Source: Pyrinomonadaceae bacterium MAG19_C2-C3 (GTDB taxonomy: Bacteria; Acidobacteriota; Blastocatellia; Pyrinomonadales; Pyrinomonadaceae). From it: a DNA stretch of 64,000 nucleotides. Below the pieces are notes generated by a model. It had not been told where the DNA came from and ran no database searches. It worked only from the letters and a program-made list of their open reading frames with translations. This document shows, piece by piece, positions 1 through 7,190 of this stretch. Within the stretch, counting starts at the first letter, position 1. Each line of letters begins with the position of its first letter. A program made the position numbers and the translations under genes. The stretch covers positions 1 through 64,000 of the forward strand of contig JANDLT010000002.1 in the NCBI GenBank assembly GCA_024330265.1, read 5' to 3'.

Positions 1-92
1 GGACTTTCAGTCCATCGGCAATCTATGCACTTTCAGTGCATAGTGGTTGAGTCTGCTTCACTGCTTACTGCTTACTGCCTACTGCCTACTCT
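1..92. repeat. short palindromes and ACTGCCT-type tandem array at tonB stop
   Basis: Bases 1-13 and 25-45 are two small palindromes, each a 5 or 9 bp stem around a TTC loop. From about base 58 a tandem array of a degenerate 7-mer (ACTGCTT, ACTGCCT) runs to base 90. It contains the stop codon of the minus-strand tonB-like gene. The matching complementary arm, if present, must lie within or beyond the left edge. The same unit recurs at both ends of rpoN. Confidence 0.6.
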
Positions 93-913
93 AGCTTGAA
101 ATTATAAGTAATCACGCCTTGCACTTTGACGGGTACGTCGGAGAGTTTCGTCGGCGTAAATCTCGCGCGGCGGGCGGCGGTGAGGGCGGCGTTTCGCAAC
201 AGGGCGTGTCCGCTCAAAGCCTGCGCGGAAATGACCTTGCCTTGTTCGTCAATTAAGATTTGAATTTGAACCGAGCCGGAGACGCGGGCATTGCGTGCGA
301 CTTGTGGATACGGCGGTTCGGGCTTGTAAGTCGCCAAGCCGTTAACGACGCCTCTGGAGACCGTGGGCGGTTTGACATGTTCAACGGCGGGTTCGAGTTT
401 CTTCGTGGTGATGGGCGGAAGCGGCGGCGGGGTTGCGATTTTGATTGAACCGCCATTGGTCGTATTGCCGAACGGATTGCGATTGTCGCCGGGAATACCG
501 ATTGGTGAACCGCCGTCGCGTCCGGTGAAGGCGACGTTGATGTTTGGCGGAAGCGTAGCGAGCGTGTTGGCTACGGTTGATACGCTGTCGGGTACGAGGT
601 CAGGGCGCGAAGGCGGGGCAATCGCATCGGCGCGTGTGATGATGTCGTTCGTCATCGCAGACTTTACCGGAGCGTTTGAAGCAACGGTGATGGGGCGCAT
701 CTCTGCGGGTTCGATGATGCGTATCTGCGGAGATTGAATCTCCGCGAGGGCTTCAAGATTGGCTTGCTCAAGCCGCGCATCGTAGGCATAAATGCTGGCG
801 ACGAAGGACGCGAGAATCAGTGCCGTGTAGCCCGCGATGGTGAATAGAAAGAAAGAACTTTTGCGGCGCACATCGCCCGCGTGTGAACCGGATTCAACCA
901 AGTTTGCAAACAT
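86..913 (-). CDS. TonB family protein (energy transducer C-terminal domain)
   Basis: This is a 275-aa inner-membrane-anchored TonB-type protein, expected to pass proton-motive energy from ExbB/ExbD to outer-membrane receptors. Residues about 20-43 form one transmembrane helix after a short basic cytoplasmic tail. A proline-rich stretch (PPPLPPITTKK, then EHVKPP) spans the periplasm. The last 80 or so residues are the TonB C-terminal domain (YPQVARNARVSGSV, then ARFTPT and a final TYNF). I start it at the ATG at 913 because an AGGAG lies nine bases upstream; a longer frame to 982 adds 23 residues with no ribosome site. No exbB or exbD is adjacent. The stop codon lies inside a tandem repeat array. 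Confidence 0.85.
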   Translation of the reverse strand: MFANLVESGSHAGDVRRKSSFFLFTIAGYTALILASFVASIYAYDARLEQANLEALAEIQSPQIRIIEPAEMRPITVASNAPVKSAMTNDIITRADAIAPPSRPDLVPDSVSTVANTLATLPPNINVAFTGRDGGSPIGIPGDNRNPFGNTTNGGSIKIATPPPLPPITTKKLEPAVEHVKPPTVSRGVVNGLATYKPEPPYPQVARNARVSGSVQIQILIDEQGKVISAQALSGHALLRNAALTAARRARFTPTKLSDVPVKVQGVITYNFKLE

Positions 914-1075
914 GTCGTGCTTCTCCTTATCAAGTTCCCGGTGCCGTTGTGGGTTTGTCGTGACGAACGGAGAAAATTGCACGCTTGAATTTCAAACGTG
1001 CATCAACTTAGACAACCGCCTGCCGCGAGTTGTTCCATAAAACTTTTCTCTCGCAAACCGAAGCCTTCCGCAAAC

Positions 1076-1771
1076 ATGATTACCGCACACAAAGCGCGAT
1101 GGTTTGAACGCCTGTTCGCAACTTATAACCGCAACTTGCTGGTGCGACGCTTTCAAGGTTTGCGCGTGTGCGGTTTGGAACACTTGAAGGCACAAGCTTC
1201 GGCATCCGTGCCGCTCGTGCTTTACGCGAATCATGCAAGTTGGTGGGACGGACTCGTGACGTTCCAAGTCGGACACTATGCCGGGCTTGACCAGTTTTTT
1301 ATGATGGAAGAAAAGCAGTTGCGCGGGTATCCCTTGTTTCGTCGGCTCGGTTGTTTTTCCGTTGTGCGCGACGACGCACGCGCCGCATTGCTTAGTATCA
1401 AGTACGCGACGGATTTATTAAACGACACTAATCGCGCCCTCTGGATTTTCCCGCAAGGCGAACTCGCCGCCAATGATTTGCGCCCGCTCAAACTGTTTTC
1501 AGGCACGGCGCGCATTATCAGTCGTTGCCGACGTGTGCGCGCCGCGCCCGTGGCGATGCGCTTTGAATTTCTTGACGATTTTCGTCCCGAAGCTTTTCTG
1601 AAGGTTGGTACTCCCGACATCATCGAAGCATCTAAACACTTAAACGCGAAACAATTGACGAGACATCTTGAGCATCGTTTGACCGCCGAACTCGATGCTT
1701 TGCATGATGATGTGATGTATAAAAACTTTGCGGGCTATGATGAAGTCGTCGCCCCACGACGACGCGGTTAA
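1076..1771 (+). CDS. lysophospholipid acyltransferase family protein (PlsC-like)
   Basis: A 231-aa acyltransferase of the PlsC/LPLAT superfamily, which moves an acyl chain from acyl-ACP or acyl-CoA to a lysophospholipid or related acceptor at the membrane. Visible motifs are the HX4D box in ANHASWWDG and a modified FPEG box, FPQGELAAND, where Gln replaces the usual Glu but a Glu follows. The start at 1076 (MITAHKARWFERLF) gives a normal N-terminus; the frame continues to 998 without a clear ribosome site. The gene ends 19 bases before the radA start on the same strand, so the two may be co-transcribed. The exact acceptor cannot be told from sequence. Confidence 0.8.
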   Translation: MITAHKARWFERLFATYNRNLLVRRFQGLRVCGLEHLKAQASASVPLVLYANHASWWDGLVTFQVGHYAGLDQFFMMEEKQLRGYPLFRRLGCFSVVRDDARAALLSIKYATDLLNDTNRALWIFPQGELAANDLRPLKLFSGTARIISRCRRVRAAPVAMRFEFLDDFRPEAFLKVGTPDIIEASKHLNAKQLTRHLEHRLTAELDALHDDVMYKNFAGYDEVVAPRRRG

Positions 1772-1790
1772 ACGGACAGAAGGAGAGCAT

Positions 1791-4673
1791 GTGGCGAAAG
1801 CAAGCGGTACAATTTATGTTTGTCAGAAGTGCGGTTCGCAATCGCGTAAGTGGCTGGGCAAATGCCCGGATTGTGGCGAGTGGAACTCGATGATTGAAGA
1901 ACGCGCTCGCGTCGCCGCATCGGGTAAAACTTCGGGCGGCAACTTCAACACGCGCGGCGCGCAACCCGTCGCCTTCACCGAGATTGAATCGCAAGACGAC
2001 GCCCGCATCACGAGCGGCATCACCGAGTTTGACCGCGTGCTTGGCGGCGGCATCGTTCCGGGAAGCCTTGTGCTTATCGGTGGAGACCCGGGCATCGGCA
2101 AATGTCTCGCGGGTTCGAGTCGCGTGCTTGATGCAAAGACGGGCGAGTTTAAGTTCATAACCGAATGGAAGCGAGATAAACATCCGGTGGTCGCGCTGGA
2201 TGAGAACGCGCGTCGTCTCGGTGTGCAGTGCGTGACGGCTTTTCATGAACAGGGCGCGAGGGAAATTGTAGAAGTCAAAACAAGGCTGGGGAAAAGCTTG
2301 CGCTGTACACCACAGCATCCCGTGTTGACGGTTGACGGATGGCGTGCGGTGGATAAGTTGAAGCGTGGTGAGCGTATCGCCACGCCACGCGCATTGCCGT
2401 TCTTCGGGACTGATGCGATGAGCGAGCATCACATCAAGCTTATCGCTTATACGTTGTCGGACGGTTCGGCACAAAGCGCGATTGGCGTGACGAATGGACT
2501 CGCTCAAGTCGCTGATGATTTGAAAAACTTGGCGCGGGATTTCAATTTGAAGTTGTGTATTTATGATAAGACGGGAACGAGCGCGAAGCATTACAGATTT
2601 GTTCAGCCGCCCGCGAACAGGGTTTCGGCGCGGGGTGAAGTCGCTTCATGGTTGCACGAGCAAAGAGCGAAGGCGCAAATCTCTTGGGCGGAGTGGGCGC
2701 GGGAGGCAGATGTTTCTTACGGCATGTTGAATGTTTGGCGGCGCGGCATGTGCGCGCCCGCGCGGGAAGAATTGCAGCGATTAACCAAAGCGATTGATGT
2801 CAACCTTGATGATTCGATTGTGCGTAGTTGTGAAGTCGCGGGCATGAAAACTTCGGCGGCGAGATTTCTTGAAAGCGTCGGCTTGCGCTATACGCACGCG
2901 CACACGAAGCGCATACCGTCTTGCGTGTTTCGTTTGCCGAAAACCGACCTTGCGCTTTTCTTGCGCGTGTTGTTTTCGTGTGACGGTTCGGTTTATGTCA
3001 CGGCAAATAATCGAGCGGGAGTCTCTTATTCAACCGTGAGTCGCGGCTTGGCGGAAGACGTTCAACATCTATTGTTGCGCTTTGGATTAGTCGCCAAATT
3101 GCGCGAAAAGAAAGTCAAATATAAAAAATCAGTGCGCGAGGCTTTCGAGTTACAGCTTCTCGGATTGCCTGTGGTCAAAAGCTTTCTCGCGCAAATCGGG
3201 ATTTGGGGACGCGAAGCGGCGCGGCGAAAAATCGAGAACTGCGAAACACCGCGTTTGACTTCGACACAAACCGACACCGTTCCCGTCGGGGCGGAGTTTT
3301 GGAGTGCATTACAGATGCTTGCCCGTCAAAGTTCCTTTGCGGAAATATCGCAACGGGCAAAAGTGAGAATCGCTAACCGTCGTCATTCGCGCCCGCTGTG
3401 CCGACGCACGATTGAGATGCTTGCCCGCGCTTACCCGCTTCGAGTTTTTAACTTACTGGCTGAAAGCGATATTTACTGGGATGAAATCGAGAGCATCGCC
3501 CCGGCGGGCATTGAGCCGGTATTTGATTTGACCGTTGAAAATCATTCAAACTTTGTCGCTAATGACATCATCGTTCACAATTCGACTTTGCTGCTTCAAG
3601 TCGCGGACAGCTTGAGCCGTAACGATGAAAGCGCGACGGAAGACGACGAAAGCTCGAACGTCGTTCTTTATATCTCCGGCGAAGAATCCGAGCGGCAAAT
3701 CAAGATGCGCGGTGAGCGGCTTAATATCAAAGCGGACAATCTTTTTTTGCTTCCCGAAACGACGCTTGAAAACATCTTGGATACAGTCGAACGCATACGC
3801 CCGAAAATCATTATCGTTGATTCGATTCAAACCGTGTTCTCCGCCAACATAGAGAGCGCGCCGGGCAGCGTCTCGCAGGTGCGCGAAGTTGCGGGCAAGT
3901 TTTTGATGCTCGCCAAACGCGAAGACATCCCCGTGTTTCTCATCGGACACGTCACGAAGGACGGTTCAATCGCCGGACCTAAAGCCTTAGAACACATCGT
4001 TGACACGGTGCTTTATTTTGAAGGCGAACGTCATCACAATCATCGCATTGTACGCGCAACGAAGAATCGTTTCGGAGCGGCGAACGAACTCGGTGTGTTT
4101 GAAATGACGGGCGCGGGATTAGTTGCGGTCGCCAATCCGTCGGAGATGTTTTTGCAAGAACGTCCACAGGGTGCGGCGGGTTCGGTCGTGATGGCGTGCA
4201 TGGAAGGCACGCGCCCGATGCTCGTTGAAGTGCAGGCTCTTGTCGGTTCATCCAAGTACGGCACGGGGCGGCGCATGGCGCAAGGCTACGATACGAACCG
4301 CGTCGCGCTCCTCATCGCCATGCTGGAAAAGCGCGTCGGCTTGAACTTGGGCGGCGATGACGTGTTCGTCAACATCGCGGGTGGACTTGAGATTGACGAA
4401 CCGGCGGCTGATTTGGGCGTCGTCGCGGCGATAGTTTCCAGCTTTCGCAATAATCCGATTGACCAGCACACAGCCGTCTTCGGTGAAGTCGGTCTGACGG
4501 GCGAAGTGCGCGGCGCATTGCAGGCACAAGCCCGCGTCCGCGAAGCCCAAGCTTTAGGTTTTAAGCGCGTCATCTGTCCGGCAACCAACGTCGTCGGACT
4601 CGAAAGACTCTTGGGCATCCGCGCCGTCGGCGTTCGCACCGTTGACGAAGCCCTCGACGAGCTATATGGCTGA
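1791..4673 (+). CDS. radA: DNA repair protein RadA (Sms) interrupted by an intein
   Basis: RadA is a RecA-like ATPase/helicase that promotes branch migration in recombinational repair. The precursor is 960 aa. Removing the 493-aa intein leaves 467 aa, the normal RadA length. The host protein shows the N-terminal zinc finger (Cys 11, 14, 25, 28), a Walker A loop GDPGIGK split from S-T-L-L-L by the intein, the RadA-specific KNRFG motif and a C-terminal Lon-like domain (GGLEIDEPAADLG). I start at the GTG at 1791, preceded by AGGAG with five bases spacing; an upstream in-frame ATG at 1728 would overlap the preceding gene and add 21 non-conserved residues. Function requires protein splicing, because the intein sits in the nucleotide-binding loop. 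Confidence 0.95.
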   Translation: MAKASGTIYVCQKCGSQSRKWLGKCPDCGEWNSMIEERARVAASGKTSGGNFNTRGAQPVAFTEIESQDDARITSGITEFDRVLGGGIVPGSLVLIGGDPGIGKCLAGSSRVLDAKTGEFKFITEWKRDKHPVVALDENARRLGVQCVTAFHEQGAREIVEVKTRLGKSLRCTPQHPVLTVDGWRAVDKLKRGERIATPRALPFFGTDAMSEHHIKLIAYTLSDGSAQSAIGVTNGLAQVADDLKNLARDFNLKLCIYDKTGTSAKHYRFVQPPANRVSARGEVASWLHEQRAKAQISWAEWAREADVSYGMLNVWRRGMCAPAREELQRLTKAIDVNLDDSIVRSCEVAGMKTSAARFLESVGLRYTHAHTKRIPSCVFRLPKTDLALFLRVLFSCDGSVYVTANNRAGVSYSTVSRGLAEDVQHLLLRFGLVAKLREKKVKYKKSVREAFELQLLGLPVVKSFLAQIGIWGREAARRKIENCETPRLTSTQTDTVPVGAEFWSALQMLARQSSFAEISQRAKVRIANRRHSRPLCRRTIEMLARAYPLRVFNLLAESDIYWDEIESIAPAGIEPVFDLTVENHSNFVANDIIVHNSTLLLQVADSLSRNDESATEDDESSNVVLYISGEESERQIKMRGERLNIKADNLFLLPETTLENILDTVERIRPKIIIVDSIQTVFSANIESAPGSVSQVREVAGKFLMLAKREDIPVFLIGHVTKDGSIAGPKALEHIVDTVLYFEGERHHNHRIVRATKNRFGAANELGVFEMTGAGLVAVANPSEMFLQERPQGAAGSVVMACMEGTRPMLVEVQALVGSSKYGTGRRMAQGYDTNRVALLIAMLEKRVGLNLGGDDVFVNIAGGLEIDEPAADLGVVAAIVSSFRNNPIDQHTAVFGEVGLTGEVRGALQAQARVREAQALGFKRVICPATNVVGLERLLGIRAVGVRTVDEALDELYG
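2103..3581 (+). other. intein with LAGLIDADG homing endonuclease in RadA Walker A loop
   Basis: A 493-residue in-frame intein. It starts with Cys1 (block A, CLAGSSRVLDAKTGEF), has the block B TPQH motif at residues 69-72, and ends with block F/G (VFDLTVENHSNFVAND, then IIVHN). Ser is the first C-extein residue, so all residues for standard class 1 splicing are present. Between the splicing halves are two LAGLIDADG-type motifs, LIAYTLSDGS (Asp120) and FLRVLFSCDGSV (Asp294). Both catalytic aspartates are kept, so the endonuclease may be active. Residues about 193-232 look like a helix-turn-helix. Insertion in a P-loop is typical of inteins in RecA, DnaB and RadA-type ATPases. Confidence 0.95.
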
Positions 4674-4766
4674 CACCAAAAAACATGATGAGCTACGACG
4701 AAGACATTTTATATCGTTATCGCGGCTTGTCGGGTATGATTAAGGGCGACCGGATTTGGCAAAAAT

Positions 4767-5081
4767 ATGAACCCACGAGCAGACATTATTAAAGTTCCCG
4801 ATGCGTTCCCAAACAACAAATCTCTTTTTGATCTGACAGAGGATAAAGAATTATGGGACATCGTTAAAAACGATCCTGTCACCGCTCTGCTTCTCTCCGG
4901 CGAAGCATCAACCGTTCACGAAGCGGAAGTCAAATTTCTCAACGGGAATGTTGAAGTCATCAGTCAACTCGTTTTAGAACTCGTCGAAAGCAACCTCTCT
5001 GATGAAGAATTCAGCAGACATCCGCTTATTCTTCTTGTTCGAGGACACGGTAGCCGTCGGTGGGAAGACTCTTTATTATGA
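4767..5081 (+). CDS. hypothetical protein, coupled to downstream nucleotidyltransferase-like gene
   Basis: A 104-aa, mostly acidic protein with no signal peptide or membrane segment and no family I recognise. Its stop codon overlaps the next start as ATGA (5078-5081), a strong sign of translational coupling to the nucleotidyltransferase-fold gene. The middle (ALLLSGEASTVHEAEVKFLNGN) looks helical. A small partner upstream of a nucleotidyltransferase resembles the layout of some toxin-antitoxin pairs, but nothing here proves that. The ATG at 4767 lacks a clear ribosome site, so the start is uncertain. Confidence 0.6.
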   Translation: MNPRADIIKVPDAFPNNKSLFDLTEDKELWDIVKNDPVTALLLSGEASTVHEAEVKFLNGNVEVISQLVLELVESNLSDEEFSRHPLILLVRGHGSRRWEDSLL

Positions 5082-5920
5082 GTGTTGTCGAACATCTCAC
5101 CAAAATCACTTCCGCCCTTGATGAACTCCAAGTTCCGCATCTTGTCATGGGCGGTCACGCCGTTCGTTATTACGGATTTAGGCGTGAAACCACCGACCAC
5201 GATTTGCATATTCCCGCCGACATCGGACACAACCTTTCCGACCTCTTACGCCGAACCTCGCTTTTCGTTTTCACTCCGCTTATCGAAGCACCAACTTGGC
5301 GGGGGGATGATGATTTCAAAAGATATGTGGTTGGAGTTCTGCCGGATGGCAAAGAAGAATTTTTAGAATTTTGGATTCACAATCACCTGCTTGATGATTT
5401 TGAAAACCTTTACGGGCGGCGTGAAGAAGGTATTTACGGCGAAAAGAAAATATCTTTTCTTTCGCTTCCTGACCTTATCAGAAGCAAGGAAACCGAACGG
5501 GAAAACGATTGGCAAGATATTTCGTTTCTTGAGGAAATTTTAGACCAAAGAAATTTTTCCAACGCCAAAAACGAGACGGATATTATTTCAGCACTTTCAA
5601 CTATGAAGAGTGTTCGGGGCTTGGAAATCGCCGTCAATAATGGTTTTCTGACGAATCCATCAAATGTAGAATCCGCGATAAAATCCGCTTCCAACTCAAT
5701 TACTCAAGCCTTTTTGCTTCCCTTTATTCCGAATATTGAATCTGAATTGCCATTAAACGAAATACTGCCCGCGCCGTTTCGCAAACACTTAACGCGCACA
5801 GAGCCGTGCGGTAGTCGTCATCTTGCCCTTGTTGAAGCCGTCAGGCTTCGCTACAAGCGGGCAATGCAAAACCTCGACCGTTTGGACAAAGACGAACATC
5901 GAAAACGAAGGCAATTATAG
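5078..5920 (+). CDS. nucleotidyltransferase-fold protein (AbiEii/MNT-like N-terminus)
   Basis: A 280-aa cytoplasmic protein whose first 60 residues carry the nucleotidyltransferase signature: VMGGHAVRYYGFRRETTDHD, that is a Gly-Gly pair followed by Asp-x-Asp after about 15 residues. This resembles AbiEii/MNT and DUF6036-type proteins. Later parts (SLPDLIRSKETEREND WQDI) match the region in such proteins that follows the catalytic core. The C-terminal half is unassigned. I use the ATG at 5078, which overlaps the upstream stop by four bases; the frame extends to 5060 inside the upstream gene. Target and role are unknown; a toxin or tRNA/protein-modifying role is only an inference from the fold. 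Confidence 0.75.
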   Translation: MSVVEHLTKITSALDELQVPHLVMGGHAVRYYGFRRETTDHDLHIPADIGHNLSDLLRRTSLFVFTPLIEAPTWRGDDDFKRYVVGVLPDGKEEFLEFWIHNHLLDDFENLYGRREEGIYGEKKISFLSLPDLIRSKETERENDWQDISFLEEILDQRNFSNAKNETDIISALSTMKSVRGLEIAVNNGFLTNPSNVESAIKSASNSITQAFLLPFIPNIESELPLNEILPAPFRKHLTRTEPCGSRHLALVEAVRLRYKRAMQNLDRLDKDEHRKRRQL

Positions 5921-6062
5921 CGACTTGCATTTGCAAGTAAGCATGTAGAGGCGTTGCTTTGATGGAAAATCATGCTTGACTGTTCGGTAAAGAAACGATT
6001 GATTTTGTGAGTACCGACCGCGAATTTATTACGCCTTTCTTGCCCCGTTCCACCTAAACATT

Positions 6063-6854
6063 ATGCCAGCAGCCGTCTCACGCGGTTTCACCGAACGTGT
6101 CGCTTTGGTCGTCGGCGGCGGGCGCGAAGCGAATACGGTCGCGCGTGCCGTTGCGATTCAACTCGCGCTCGAAGGTTCTTATGTCATCGTCGCGCACGAA
6201 GAGGCGGACGAAGCGGGTTCGAGCATCGTCGAAAGTTTGCGCGCGTTGGGAACTTTGGCTCACGCGGTTAAACTTAATCGCCGCGAAGGTGAGGACATCG
6301 GGCGCGTGTTCGATGAGGTTGACGGCTTGTACGGGCGACTTGATTTAATGGTTAACGTCGCGCTTATCGAACGGCAAGAAAGCCTTATTGATGCGACGGT
6401 TGAAGACATTGATGCGTGTCTCGGCGCGTCGCTAAGAAGTTCGTTGATGTTGACTCAATACGCCGCCCGCATGATGCGACGACGGGGCGCGGGCGGCATC
6501 GTTCACGTTGTCGGCGCGCAGGGAAAAACAGACACGATTGCCGCGACGATTCACGGCGGCATCATCGGTTTAACCGAAAGCGCGGCGGGCGAACTTGCTC
6601 CGCGCATACGCATCAATGGCGTCGTCATCGGACACACGCGCACCGGAATCAAAAGCGAAACCGGCGGAGCGCACGCCGCCGACCTCGCCAACTTCGCCGC
6701 GACGTTCGGCGTTGTCCCACCTGATAATGTCGCCGCTTCCGCCGATGCACTTCATCCCGTCGCCGCCGATGAAGTCGCCCGCGCCGTGCTTTATCTTCTG
6801 TCGCCGGAATCAAAATTCATCATCGGACAAATCCTAAATGTCGGAATCAACTGA
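6063..6854 (+). CDS. SDR-fold protein lacking the usual catalytic residues
   Basis: A 263-aa protein with the overall pattern of a short-chain dehydrogenase/reductase: an N-terminal beta-alpha Rossmann start (VALVVGGGREANT), the LDLMVNVALI strand where NNAG is usual, and the GGIIGLTES helix and C-terminal RAVLYLLSPES strand typical of FabG-like proteins. The glycine-rich loop is altered. The NNAG motif reads NVAL. The Tyr-x-x-x-Lys pair aligns to Ala and His (AATIHGGIIG), and no serine sits at the usual VSS position. It may bind a nucleotide or partner without oxidoreductase activity, or use other chemistry. No operon partner is evident; a large hairpin follows the stop. Confidence 0.75.
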   Translation: MPAAVSRGFTERVALVVGGGREANTVARAVAIQLALEGSYVIVAHEEADEAGSSIVESLRALGTLAHAVKLNRREGEDIGRVFDEVDGLYGRLDLMVNVALIERQESLIDATVEDIDACLGASLRSSLMLTQYAARMMRRRGAGGIVHVVGAQGKTDTIAATIHGGIIGLTESAAGELAPRIRINGVVIGHTRTGIKSETGGAHAADLANFAATFGVVPPDNVAASADALHPVAADEVARAVLYLLSPESKFIIGQILNVGIN

Positions 6855-6874
6855 TGACTGGCGAGGCATATTAC

Positions 6875-7032
6875 AAGCCGTCTCAAAAATAGCTTTTGAT
6901 TGATTGAAACTCTGCGTGACTCTGCGTCTTCAACTCTGCGGTTCTCTGCGTTAAAAAATTCTTTGACGCAGAGAACCGCAGAGTTGAAGACGCAGAGTCA
7001 CGCAAAGAGGGAAATCATTTTTGAGACGGCTT
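6875..7032. repeat. nested inverted repeat: 16-bp outer ends, perfect 38-bp inner palindrome
   Basis: Outer arms 6875-6890 and 7017-7032 are perfect 16-bp inverted repeats (AAGCCGTCTCAAAAAT). Inside, 6914-6951 and 6966-7003 are a perfect 38-bp inverted repeat around a 14-base loop, built from CTCTGCG-type units. As RNA it would form a very stable hairpin between the SDR gene and rnj. No target duplication is visible at the ends. Confidence 0.85.
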
Positions 7033-7086
7033 TTAGTTAAACAATCGTCTCATTTAGTCGCGGCGTCTTTCACCTGTTTCTTCCGT

Positions 7087-7094
7087 GTTATACT
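7087..7094 (+). promoter_or_regulatory. candidate extended -10 promoter for rnj
   Basis: GTGTTATACT ends at 7094, a TATACT -10 hexamer with the upstream TG of an extended -10. It lies about 95 bases before the rnj start and just after the large hairpin. No good -35 is visible, as is common for extended -10 promoters. Confidence 0.35.
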
Positions 7095-7190
7095 GTCCGG
7101 CTAAAAATCACCCGGTCAATACGCGCTAAATTTCGCACGCTCCGAAGCGTGTTCGCCGGGTTCTATATGGAGAGTTGAGAACATAAACAA

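Noticed and set aside
1632-2591. A 319-aa open frame on the minus strand opposite radA and its intein
   Set aside because: It is antisense to strongly conserved coding sequence, has no recognisable domain, and its composition is that of a reverse-complement shadow in GC-rich DNA.
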